Assembly: GCA_034687125.1 (NCBI GenBank)
Contig: JAQGBZ010000006.1
Coordinates: 1 to 64,000 of the forward strand
Length of the DNA stretch: 64,000 nucleotides
From: Neelides folsomi
Taxonomy: Eukaryota; Arthropoda; Collembola; Neelipleona; Neelidae
Direction of reading: 5' to 3'
Made by a program: the position numbers and the translations under genes. Below are positions 1-28,594 of this stretch, piece by piece (positions within the stretch are counted from its first letter, which is position 1; every line of letters begins with the position of its first letter). The notes under the pieces are model-generated. The model was not told where the DNA came from. It ran no database searches and saw nothing but the letters and a program-made list of their open reading frames with translations.

Positions 1-17111
<17,111 letters not shown>

Positions 17112-18128
17112 CCTAAACCTTCACAAAACTATCTCGGTTCTTGGACCATGATTCAGGGAAATGATGTGAACAAGGGATTGATTTAACCCACGAGGAGTAA
17201 TAACGAACGAGGCGGATCTCCCTCTCAAATTAGCGGGACCGCAGGAGGGTCGTGCGGTGAGGTCGTATTAATACTTAAATACTTGAGACAGCTCCATTTG
17301 AGACAGAGGAGAGAGAAGATGATTCAAGTCAACGTGGGTTGTTCTTCGGGGATGTCGGAGGGATTCGGAGTACGTGTGTGGTGTTCGGGTGTCGAGGTGT
17401 AACTGAGCGTGAGTTTTTGGCGGTGAGCAGCCGCAGTGGGTGAATGTGGGTCCACTACTTATCGCCGACAGAATGTTACCCCTTTCAACAACAAAGATCC
17501 AGCCAAATACTCTCCCACTGATTTCCCTACCCAAATATGGCACTCCTAAAACCCCACGTGGCCCCGGAGTTCCCGGCCCAATCCTCGACTCTGAAAAGCT
17601 TCGAGACCCAATCGAAACAAGGAGACAACCATTGGAGGGTTATAACCGTAGAGGTTGGATGTATCCAAGGACTCTGCAAGCCATTCGAGAGTTGAGAATG
17701 AAAGGAGGGACGGAAAGACAAGGAAAGCTCAAGTCCACGTGGAGTGAACTTCGCGATTCACTTAATGCTCTTTTCTGTTGTGAGCTATCGTGGAACGTAA
17801 TCTCTAAATCCTCACTTCACCCCTTTGAACAACACTCTAATTAGCGAAATTATAATATATAATTGACTAATCGCCAGTGGGCTGGCCGTCCAATCCAACA
17901 TCGTTGTTATAATGGGACCGTTTAGGAATTGATGTTTCACTATATTTATAATATTTCCGAATTTATCGAAGCCAATAACTACACACTCGTTGACGTTCAA
18001 TTTATATATTTCTTTCCTTTATAATTACACATGTAACATCAGACCATCAATCATTGTAAATGTGCATAAACCGGAAATAGCAATTTTGTACATTTTGCGA
18101 GAAAGTAACGTTTTTTGATTTTTAAGTG
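17112..18128. other. Region upstream of groucho
   Basis: No protein-like frame is convincing. The part up to about 17.8 kb keeps the GC-richer composition of the groucho introns, then the sequence becomes AT-rich. It probably holds the groucho promoter and a 5'UTR exon, since the ATG exon is preceded by a usable AG. The TSS cannot be placed from sequence alone. Confidence 0.4.
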
Positions 18129-18205
18129 TTTTTACTCCCAATTAAAAGCTTTACTTGTAATTAGAAGCTTTACCTGCAATTAAGAGTTTTACCAGCAATT
18201 AAGAG
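18129..18205 (+). repeat. Four tandem 19-20-bp repeats upstream of the orphan ORF
   Basis: Units at 18129-18148, 18149-18167, 18168-18186 and 18187-18205 follow the pattern CTTTACCTGCAATTAAGAG with a few changes each. The array ends 26 bases before the ATG at 18232 and is followed by TTTATAAAAG, a TATA-like word at about 18218. The repeated AATTA cores are homeodomain-like. It may be a promoter-proximal array. Confidence 0.6.
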
Positions 18206-18231
18206 ATAAATTAATTATTTATAAAAGAACA

Positions 18232-18888
18232 ATGGAAAAAGAGTCAAAAACAACCAAGTTGGAAACAATTTATAAAAATGATAAAAAGCATGGAGAAGGA
18301 AGCAACTCGGAAGTGGCAGTTTCTTCATTTGCGAATAACGCAACGTTCTCGGGCAATTCGCTCGGTTTGACTTTGTCAAACGACCGTTCATTGATGTCTT
18401 TACAGAAAGGAAGTTCAGTCATAACCAATTTTACATCCTCGATGTCGGACATAAATGCTAATTTGCCTCTTGAAATCCCTGAGCCAATTCCAATGTCTGC
18501 CCTTCTGCTTTCCACAGCTAGTGAAACGAGGGATTTGATCGACAAGAGAAATTCCTCTTCGAAAGCATTCTTTGCCAAAATTAAAAACCGGAAGGTCGGA
18601 GGGAAAAGTTCTGGCATCTCCGGGTTTGTATCAAAATTAAGAATGTCTTTCACCAGCAGTCACCAGAGGAATAAAGATCTGACCAGAGAATCCAGTGTTG
18701 AGAGAAATGCGAGCCAAATTCTTGCAAAAACAGAGAAACTCTTAAATAAGGAAATCAAGGAATCGGCGGACGGAGACAAAGACGCGTCATGGAAGGAAAA
18801 TGAACTTGGTGGCGGAGAAGGATTGTACTCAGCGTTAATTTCAAAAGTGAAGAAATGCATTGATGAGAAGGAAACGGAAATAATGTAA
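18232..18888 (+). CDS. Uncharacterised serine-rich 218-aa protein
   Basis: One open frame from ATG to TAA in otherwise AT-rich sequence; I do not recognise a family. The N-terminal half is Ser/Asn-rich with a hydrophobic-proline patch (LPLEIPEPIPMSALLLS). A basic middle follows (KAFFAKIKNRKVGGKSSG, then FVSKLRMSF), then a charged C-terminus ending KVKKCIDEKETEIM. There is no signal peptide or membrane segment. The stop overlaps a good splice donor (AT, then GTAAGA, at 18884-18892), so a spliced, longer form is possible. No downstream exon stands out in 18889-21243. It could be a fast-evolving lineage-specific gene, with a small chance of being a fortuitous frame. Confidence 0.55.
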   Translation: MEKESKTTKLETIYKNDKKHGEGSNSEVAVSSFANNATFSGNSLGLTLSNDRSLMSLQKGSSVITNFTSSMSDINANLPLEIPEPIPMSALLLSTASETRDLIDKRNSSSKAFFAKIKNRKVGGKSSGISGFVSKLRMSFTSSHQRNKDLTRESSVERNASQILAKTEKLLNKEIKESADGDKDASWKENELGGGEGLYSALISKVKKCIDEKETEIM

Positions 18889-21243
18889 GATTCATTTTTT
18901 GGCATAATTTCTTAATTATAATAATGAGTTAGTGGTGTAATGAGTTAAGGAGTAAACATTTTAAAAATTATGAGATGCAAACTTCTTGTATGATTTTAAC
19001 AATAATGTGTAAAATTGATTTTAATTAACTTTCAATTTTTATTTTGATCAAAGTTATTGATGAATGACTTGAATTATAAATTACATACAATATAGAGCAA
19101 ACTCGTTAACTATTTACACAGAAGATTAAATAGTCAAATGATTGTTAAGTACATTATGAGACGTTAAGAAATTATCAATAAGGATTTGGTAAGATTAACA
19201 GGTTTCATTTTATTATATTCGCAAAATGCATTTTAAAGCTTCCAAATTGAATTTTGAAAAAAAGAAATTCAAAATGTTTTAAATATAAATTGTAAGTGGT
19301 AAAAATTTTTCCACATTGCAAATGCACATGCGAATGATTGTACACTAACGACAACAATGACGCCGACTCCAACAAAATGGCAAGTTGCTTATAGAATTGA
19401 TCAACTTAATTGTAATACATAATATGTAATTACATAATCATTATTCCAAAATGGTTAGTTTGGATTATTGGTATTATCTAAATTAAGTACAATATAATTT
19501 GCTTATATGAGCTAAATATCGAAGTTTAAAATTTTGAATCTAAAGTTTATAATCATTAACATTAATAACACAACTTTTGAAATAACAAAAAATAATTTGT
19601 ATCTAGTTTTTCGACTTTCAGTCATCAATTCATTATTATCTTATTTGAGTTTTAATCCTATTTTTGGTTAGTAAAATATCAGAGAATTTTATACAAATGG
19701 ATCAATCTTAACATCTCAATGTTATATATATAATCACTAATTTATAATTTAAATACAATTTACTATGCAAAATATTAATCGTATTTGTATATTTCAATTT
19801 AAGTAATCTCAAGAATACAGATTTTCAATACTCAATGTCAATGCACTTCGCATTTACATAGTTAAATAGAACCAATATCAAATTATTGTAGAGTTACATC
19901 AATATTAATTTTATATTGAACAATATTCCCAAATAAATTTTTTCCAATTTTAAAACAATAATTTTTAATAATTTTTAGAGTGAATTTTTCGAGGTAGATA
20001 TATTATAATTATATTTTGGCAAATATTCGGAGACGCTTGTTTCTTATTTAATAATTAAAATTATTATATATATTTATATCTTGTAGTGTGAGTATACGGA
20101 ATTCTATACTGACAATTTGATGCATTAAATTAAATCAAAAAGTGAATTGCAAGAAATACTTAAATATTTTCTTAAATACTTATTCTTAGATAGACATTTA
20201 GGAAATATCTTAATAAAGTATAAGCTAATTTTTAAATTAAGCTAAGCTTAAACTATAAAATATAAACAACACAGTTGTAGTGTCAAATCCACAAAGAATG
20301 CCTTTAAACATAATTAAATTTAATCTTTCAAATGAATAACATTTAAATATTACATAAAGTAAAGGTTTAATATAAGTCTTGCAAAAGCTACAAAGTAGTA
20401 ACAAAGTAATGACACATAGCGTACATAATTATAAGAAAACAGATAAGAAATTGTAATTAACATTGAATTAGAGCTAAACCACAAATAAAACGATTTAAGA
20501 AAAATCCATTCAGCAAAAATTATATCTTATACATAATAAAGTAAATGACTGACCACCTTACAATATAACATAACAATAAGTATTTATAATAAACGTGACT
20601 CTTTAAATATTTTAAATAAATCCTATCACATATCTTATGAAATCATGATGATCTCTTCCGGTATTTCTTCATAAGGTAGCTTTTCCTTCTAAAACTCATA
20701 GAAAGATAGATCATAGCAAACAATCTTCTTCCTCCAGCTCCGCACTTTAAATATATTTTTCATGATAATTATTTTTGTTTAAATATTATTAATATAGATG
20801 AAAAATATCCCGTGTAATATAGCAAATCATTAAATGAATCTATGATTGAACTTAATATTCGGAATAGATTTGCAATGAAGTTGTATTTTTGTAATATAAT
20901 TTACAAAAAATAATTAATATGTGAAAAATATAGGGAAAGTGCGGAGCAGGAGGAGATAATTGTTATTTAAAGTTTAAACTTGATTGAAATTGAAACATTG
21001 AACATTTGACTAAATATAAAAAAAGATTATTGAGCATTCGAGGTTTGGAAGAATTAACAACAAAACAATTCCTCTTAAACATTGAGAGAGAGATTAAAGA
21101 AATTACTCCATAAAAGAAATTGTCAAAAAGAACCTTTACATGAGATTTTCCAATTAATGTTAATTAACTATTTTAAACATTTGGTATATTTTAAAGTTAG
21201 TTATCTAAATATAATTATAAGCTTCATTTAACATTGTGAGAGA
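18889..21243. other. AT-rich intergenic stretch
   Basis: Very AT-rich sequence (about 22% G/C in the line at 19501) with short frames only. It must hold the 3' ends of the orphan ORF (plus) and of the galactosyltransferase (minus). I see no repeat, RNA gene or conserved frame. Confidence 0.5.
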
Positions 21244-22647
21244 TTACGTGTCAATGAGTTTGGGTAGGTTGACTTTTAACAGCGTGTAGAGTTTCTCGAG
21301 GACGATTTGTTCAACGGTGTAGTTCAGATTGCTCAGACCATCAGATCCAAATCTTGACTTTCCCTTGTGAAGGATTCGATACCGGTTGTTGTTCAATTTT
21401 TGTTGTTTGTGTTTCAACATTTTGTATCTCGCCACTCCAGGTGAAGGGCGAGAGATGAAAAGTCCATTAAAAGCGATTCGATTTGACATGTCATCGTCTT
21501 CCGCACCCCAACCCCAAAAACTATTACTAAATCCATTTACTTTCTCAAAGTCTGCTTTTCTCATAGCTGTAAAATTAAAGAATGAATTAAAATCAAATAT
21601 ACTGATTACTAATTACTGGTAGCCTAGAAAGAATTACAACGCGGTTTAGGGCGACGAATATGAAACTGTTAATTAAATGTTAAATATAATTTAAAATAAT
21701 TAAAAATTTAAATATTTACCTGCGATTCCTCCAAAAATTGTCTTATACGGCAATTGGTATTTCATTTTGTCAACAGCGACTGACATGTGTCTGGGATGAG
21801 TCGGACAATTGTACAAATTCCGGTCATTTTCAGGTATCAGATCCACGTCATGGAAGATAAAGCAATCAAATGTAAATCCAGAAACTTTTTCCGCCTCTCT
21901 GAATCCGACATTAAAAAGCATGGCCCGATTAAATTCCTCTTCCCCTCTGCCGCCTTGTTCAATCACGAACAAATTGTATTCGATCAACTGTCTCTGCAAA
22001 AACGGATGAATATTGTAGAGGAAAACCCGCAAATGTTCTTCCCTGTCCCGGAAAGGAACAATTATAGCGACCCTATCTCTCGCCTTGCATTCTTTCGGAG
22101 AAAAATGCCCGCCAAGAGCCAATTGCGGATTTAAGGCAGAGATTTGATCCAAACTCGGAGATTCTAATTTCACTTTCACAAATCCGACTAGTTTTGGACT
22201 GAATTCGGGGCATTGGAGTTGACCCGGATTTTGTATGGGAGAATTGTGCGATGAATTGTTGTTGTTTTTTTCGACAAGTCTTTTGGCTGTTTTCTTGTTT
22301 CCTGATTCTGGCAAGGTTTTGTTGTAAAGAAGGAAGAGCTCGTTTTCTTGACTGATCCCTTCACTGAATTCCGGGGACGCGGTCGAGGACTGGCCGGGAT
22401 CTTTTTGGATGTAGAAAAGAGATTCGGGTGGTTTGATGCCAAGGATTGACTGCTTTTGTTCGAATCCTCCTGTTGGTCGTTCAGTCCAGATCCGGTTGGT
22501 CGTTGGCCAATGGATTTGAGGAGGATAGAAGTAGAAATATTGGAAGGTGAGGACGAGGATGAGGACGAGGGTTAAACCTCGATAAAGACTCCGTAAACTT
22601 CCCATTGTTTCTAGAAAGCTCCGCTCTCTCAAAGAAATTTCCTTCAT
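21244..22647 (-). CDS. Beta-1,4-galactosyltransferase family protein (416 aa)
   Basis: Golgi type II enzyme of glycosyltransferase family 7, moving Gal or GalNAc from a UDP sugar to GlcNAc- or xylose-type acceptors. Two exons, 21720-22647 and 21244-21566, join in phase (GCA G|CT ATG) and total 1251 nt. A short cytoplasmic N-terminus precedes a hydrophobic anchor at about 25-41 (LTLVLILVLTFQYFYFY), then a Pro/Ser/Asn-rich stem. The catalytic part starts near CPEFSPKLVGFVKVKLESP. It shows VAIIVPFRDREEHLRVFLY, FIFHDVDLIPENDRNLYNC with the metal-binding DVD at 267-269, and FWGWGAEDDDMSNRI at 326-340. A second ATG at codon 15 also precedes the anchor. The length is typical. Which subfamily (B4GALT1-6, or B4GALT7) cannot be settled, though the stem and WGWGAEDDD fit the B4GALT1-6/B4GALNAC branch. 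Confidence 0.93.
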
Positions 22648-25642
22648 TTAACTTCCTCGTTTTTTAAATATTTCATGATTAAAAACAACCATTTTTCTTG
22701 TTCGATAACTGGCGACGATAATGACGAGTTCAAATTTTTAGGAGATTCGTTTCAGTTCACTTTAGACGATATGAGATTTTTGTAGAAACGATTTTAAATT
22801 AATTCCTATTGGGTTAATCACATGTTTCATTTAAACATTTAGCTTATTTAAAATTTAATTTTAAGTTTTAGAATTGTGCAAATTGGAAAAATGGATGACA
22901 ATTTTTAAATGAGATGACGATTGTAAAGATTTGACAGCTTAATGATTAAACTTATAGTTATTGTTGTTAATGTAAGTGTAATTTATTATAATTTTTAATC
23001 AAGGTTGAAAAGACTAGAACAATTTATATCAATAAGAAAACACTTAAAAGGAATTAACTCAACTTTCTTAAATTATAAACGATATTTACATCTTTCTAAC
23101 GCTGTTGTAAACGATAAAATATAATTTCTTTTAGATAACTATTTAATAAGAGTATTAATTATGTAATTAGATTGTATTAGATTTCAACGGAGCGAAGCAC
23201 CGAAATACGCAATCCCTTTGTTCACTTTTCCAGTTCCATCATTCATAAATTTGTGAATAGTAATTGTAGACAGGATTGATCACTTGAAGAGTAAATGGAA
23301 TGTTTGGAAGTTAAAAATGTTCTGATTGTCATTTTTCATTCTGGCCTTCAAAGTTGTAATTACAGGAATTATTCGATGAGCTATTGAGTAATGTTGAAAG
23401 ATTTCTTCTGCCATTTAATTCTCGTCCCACTCATTTCCCTTTCGTGCATTGAGTTCTCCAATTGTGTCCAAATTAGAGTTCATTATTGGATATTTAACAA
23501 TAACGACAGGAAGGTATCTCAATTGAATTGGATTTACTGGACCAGTTGCCTAATTTGTTATACAAAGCCAATTTATTTTCTTCTTGTATCTCAATATTTT
23601 AATTTCATAAACTTTCTTTTGATTCTTCTATCAGCTGATTTTTGTTCTTGGCACGTTTTTGTATTTAAGATTTCTGAAACGATCAAAAAATTAATTTAAA
23701 TTCACCTCAATAAGTCCAAATTAAATAGCATGTTTTAATCTTTTTAAATAATTTAATAAATAATTTTAATAATTAAAAAATTATAGGAAACAATGAAAAA
23801 TTCTGATATTGAATGAATTTCTTTCATTAGGAAATTGAGATATGAATTAAATAAAATTATCTTACTCTCGTTGTGGTTGTGGTTCGCTTGATGAATGAGA
23901 GTTGAAGCGATTTCTTCCGTTCCAAATACTTTAAAAGTTTTTACAGAGAAATTGAGATTCTAATGTAAGATTTGGCTTTAGAATGAGATAAAAGTAAAAA
24001 TGGTCAAGGTCCGGTGTGTGCAAAGTCCCAACACTTTTATTAAGAAATCTTGTTAACTACTCTCTTAATAGACTTAATTTCACTTAATACTCTTGTAAAT
24101 ACTCGCTTTTAGCATGTGATGAAAGGTCCAAGCAGGTCCAAAACTAGGAGAAAACTCCAAAATCTCAATCTCGTATTTGGCAGGGGGAGTCTGGTTAATT
24201 TAATTTTAATTTTGGGGAGTTTCGTGGCGATCTCCCATTTCCACTCACTGTGGATCTCAATGGAAGTCCCTATTGAACAAGCGAATGAAGGCCAGGTGTG
24301 GGAAAGTTTCACATGCTTCCTCCCGACAGATTCTTTTTAGCCTATTACTTCTGCGTAATCATTCCTCATCCTTCACGATCCCTTCGCATCTAAATAATAT
24401 AAATGGTCTTCCTCCTTTACATAAACTTTGTATAACATAAGCTTTGTAAATATGAGCTTTGTATTTTGTATACTCCTATATAAATAAATATTATAAATAT
24501 TGTATTTATAATACTTATTACTTATACAAAGTTCTTTATAAATATGCAATAAATTATATTAGGCAAATATAAATACTATACATTATGTTCATACACTCTT
24601 TATCATACCTTAAATAGAGAGACATGGAATGGTTTTCCTGCACGGACCTTCAGCCCACATTTGCATATTACAATTTTACAATAGTTAGTTAAGAGCAAAT
24701 AACTTTAATACTAAATAGTCAGTATATCGCAATCCACCATCGCTCCATTCCTACACGAAAGAAATGGAAAAAAATGTAAACAATGAACAATTCATACACA
24801 AAATGGGAATCTCACATTAATCTTTTAAATACTTAAATACACTTTTTAATACTTTTTATGACTATGAGTAATTTTGCCAAGAACAAGTAAACCACTTATT
24901 GTTAGTTAATATTGTTAGTTAGTTCTTATCTATTGAAAAAGTTTGTACATCGTAGGTATTTAACATAGACATGCTTTTGTTGTGTACACGAAACAATGCA
25001 AACATAATAAGTAGTTTGTTCCATACCTTCACAATTCATAGAATTGGAGATTTGACTAACTAATATTTGCTCTCACAATCCCGATTTTTTTATTTAGTTA
25101 GTGTTATGTACAATTATCTTATAATGGGAGCCTCTGTTTGATTGTCCTAATCTTGTAATGGGAGGATTTTTATTTGGAATTTTATCATACAAAATTTTAT
25201 GTATTTACTCTGCCAATGAACCTATTTGTATTTGTGGAATGAATGACTTTTAATGACATCATAATGTTTATGCAGGTTGACAATTTTAAGCTACCGACTA
25301 TAACTAATTACTCATAAACTCTTTCTCGTGAACATCATAAACTCATTAGATTCATGTCCATTTGGCCATAGGATGTGAAACCAATGTGAAACAACAGTTG
25401 TTTGCAATAATTATGATAAGAGCTAATTATACTTAATTGAGCATTTAAGAAATTTAAAGTTTAGTGTGATTAGTGTGATTAGATTACTGTGTGAATTTAA
25501 CAAGTGATTTGGGTTTTGATTATGATCAATTTATGATTTATATATGTCAGAATTTGAGAAATTTAATGTTAGTTAAAGAAAGTTTTGTAATGTTTTTAAT
25601 GCTTTTATTTTTTCACAGTTTACTAATTACACTTCACTCACA
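22648..25642. other. Intergenic region between galactosyltransferase and cyclophilin genes
   Basis: Three kilobases of AT-rich sequence. Weak frames exist (plus strand 23391-23699 and 24116-24340) but show no domain, phase structure or conserved motif. A slightly GC-richer island lies at 24110-24350. The left part must contain the galactosyltransferase promoter. Nothing else can be supported. Confidence 0.4.
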
Positions 25643-28147
25643 CTATTCCTCTTTGGGTTCTTCGTTTTCTGTTGTTTCTCCTTCGGTATTTGTATTATCG
25701 GTATCAATGACATCGGCAATTCCATGTTCAGCTCTGTCAGCAGCTGCGACCGCTCCTTCTTTCTCGTCATCGTCCTCGTACGAGTCGGATCCGAAAGCGT
25801 TTTCATTTTCCGATCGTTCATTTCCTGTCTCATTCCCTGTGTCGTTCCCGGTGTCATTTTCGGTGCTATTTCCTGCGCTACTCCCCAAATATCTCACTGG
25901 CCCTTGTAGATGGATCGTGTTACGTCTTTGGCTTTGGCTTGTCTTCTTGGGATTATTAATTTCATCGTCGTCTTCATCGTAGTAATCCTTGTCTGGGTCT
26001 TCGAGTGTGTCATTTTCAAAAGGTTCACCAGGGGCTAATTCTCCACAATGCATGATGATGATTTTTCGTATTGAGTTTTTGTAAACAACTCCACATTTGG
26101 ATTCCATGTCTTTTGCCATCTTTGTGTTTAAAAGAAAAGTTAGGTTGGGTTAGGATAGGATGTAAAAAATATAATGCCATTCAATAATGTGTATGAATTA
26201 AAATCGCATTTTTCAGAAACCTGATTTAAAATTCCCATTCCTCCGATAACTTTCCCAAACACGACATTTTTTCCATCAAGATATTCCATTTTCTTAGTCG
26301 TAATGAGAAATTGGGACGTGTTTGTATTTGGGCCAGTGTTTGACATTGAGACAATTCCTTCCCCATCGTGTTTTAACCTTTAATTAAATAAAACCTAATT
26401 TAATCAGATTTGCGAAAGGTATGCGATTTCCAACTATTAATTTAATTTTAGACTTTAAACATTTTATTATAATTATTATTACTTAAAGTTTTCGTCGTGA
26501 AAAGGTTTGCCGAATATTGAAGGGATTTTGTTTGATGCTCCTGGACCTGTTCCGGTCCCTATTAGTATGTTAATTTTTAGTTTAATGAAGATATTTTATA
26601 CTTGATCATGCTTAAACTAAAGTCTTTTGTTAAAACTAACAAATTACATAACATTTTATGCATTTTTAATTTAAATTACCTCCTTGCCAAAGTACGCCAG
26701 GAATGAGTCGATTTAATGTTGTGCACTTATAAGAAGGTCCGGATTCCCCAGTGCATAACGATCGAAAGTTTTCTATAAAAGACCAAACATTGTATAAATT
26801 CATTTATTCATCATTATGCGAAATTGCGAATGGAAAGAAAAAGGTGAGAAAAAAGTGAAAAAAATCGGAAAATGTTATTTACCGGCAGTCATTGGGCAAA
26901 CATCAGCTCTTAATTCAATAATGAGCCTTCCGAGTCTTTTCGCCTTGGTATGAAGCGTAAAGTAAACAATTGGCCTGGGATTGTGAAGAGCATTCAAAAT
27001 CGCTCGATTTTCATGTTCTTCCCAACCCTTCGACTTCCGCAAATTCCAAAACAATGGCCACTTTGACAATTTCTGAGCAATTTCCTCATTCCTTGCATAT
27101 TCCTCTAAAAACTTTTTCCGATTGTACATTGTCCTCCTCTGCACAATTTCGATATATTACATTTTAATTACAATATTTAACCCCATTTGCCAAATATTCA
27201 AAATCCAAAAAATTGACATTAATTAATGACACAAGTAAAATTAATGTTCAAATAAGTAAATTCAATAAAAATCAGGCAAATTCTCAAATATCTGTAATAT
27301 CTCATTTGGCAATTTCTTACGGGCTTTTCTAATCTCTTCATCAGGGTAAGATTTTCAAGGGTAATTCGGATAAGCTCATTTTGCCTTTGAAGCTCTTTGC
27401 CTGATGTCGATCCATGTATCACTGTACCTCTAAGATTTCTCTCCTATTTAATAATTTTTCATTACATAAACAAGTATACCTAGTGGGCATATAAAATTTT
27501 AAATTAAACTTTAATTAATAAATGAAGTAAGTAAATTAAAGTTAGTTAATTAGTTAGTTCCAATTAGCCGATTAGCCAACTACCTTCCTTGTTCCAATGT
27601 CTGAAATTCTCTTTAGGAGGATTGCATTATCTTTAGCAATCTTTGCAAACGTCAGTTGTCTCTTATTGAACCAAACATTGCTAGTAAAAGAGGATTTGTT
27701 CGTCACAGGGCATTTGGTGTCAATTAAAGGTCTCGCTGTTCGCACACGTTCTAAGTGAAATTCGTAGTCGCGTTTCCTATACCAATTTTCGGGATTGTTT
27801 ACATCCAGCAATCGAATTCTTGCTTTCGCTTCTTCAAGGGTCATTGCTTTCTCGTTCTAATAAAGTAATTATAATGATATTTAAAATTCGATCGTCGATT
27901 AGTTTTATTGGTAATTTGGCAATAATCAATTTTTATTAAGATTAGTTAATTATAACGATTAATGTATAAGTATTTTTTATATACTTACCCTTGCGTACAA
28001 ATCTGTTTGGACTCGTTGGACAAAAGCTGTCGTGGGTCGTCGCGTCTTTTGGTATGGGATCACATTGGAATTACTTGGGGGTTCTTCACTGGGAAAATGA
28101 TGACCAACCGTTTTCGGTCGCACCGTCGCCTTCCATTCTTCTGGCAT
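25643..28147 (-). CDS. CFAP97-like region fused to a divergent cyclophilin (537 aa)
   Basis: Eight exons: 27989-28147, 27584-27856, 27321-27443, 26883-27138, 26680-26772, 26483-26558, 26221-26377, 25643-26119 (1614 nt, all in phase). Residues about 60-240 resemble CFAP97/Hemingway proteins: [17 protein letters not shown], then [20 protein letters not shown], then [18 protein letters not shown] cyclophilin fold follows (about 239-407): [62 protein letters not shown], ending MHCGEL. The active site is altered: the loop RVIPGF-MCQGG reads [11 protein letters not shown], so the Arg and Gln stay but Phe60 is Val; Phe113 is Leu, Trp121 is Tyr and His126 is Asn (human CypA numbering). Isomerase activity is probably weak. 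The tail (408-537) is acidic with NDTGN/NETGN repeats. The donor after exon 7 (CAG|GTTTCT) is the weakest junction. A ciliary or sperm role is inferred. Confidence 0.85.
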
Positions 28148-28594
28148 TTTGATGGATTGTGATTTACGAAATTCGGGTATATTCGGGTATAGAGATGAAA
28201 CTTGATATGCAATTCCACACAAGGACTGACTCAACTGATTATTTTGTTACGTTTTGTATAAAGGGAAATTCCTTTTTGATCAAACACTTTGTTAAGAACT
28301 CTATGCTTTCTATTCAACTTGAACAACAATTTTCAGATTTGAATCTTGATCGATTCAATTGGTCTTTTTAGGTCAAGTCCTTCTGGTCAAGGTTGCCTTG
28401 ACTTTTTCATTACCTTTTGATACTCCGAAAAATGAAGGATTTGGGAAGATAAAATGTTAATAAAAGTTGATTTAATCACTATTCGGTTATTCGTTAGTTA
28501 ATTTCAATTTCAATGTTGAATGTCAAAATTTACAAGTGCATTTATTTGGGCTGAATAGTTAAAATTATAAAGTTATATCTGGGCACATCAAACG
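28148..28594. promoter_or_regulatory. Shared promoter region of two divergent genes
   Basis: The ATG of the CFAP97-cyclophilin gene (minus, 28147) and that of the coiled-coil gene (plus, 28595) are 447 bases apart, so both 5'UTRs and promoters must fit here. I see no clear TATA box. A bidirectional promoter is inferred from spacing alone. Confidence 0.5.

Noticed and set aside
23391-23699. 102-codon plus-strand frame rich in hydrophobic residues
   Set aside because: The aromatic and aliphatic bias is what AT-rich DNA gives by chance; no promoter, splice or family evidence.
24109-24340. Opposing short frames in a slightly GC-richer island
   Set aside because: Both strands are open without motifs, so coding potential cannot be argued.
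25491-25982. 163-codon plus-strand frame
   Set aside because: It is antisense to the acidic tail exon of the CFAP97-cyclophilin gene; its Ser/Val/Phe runs mirror the Asp/Glu/Asn repeats.
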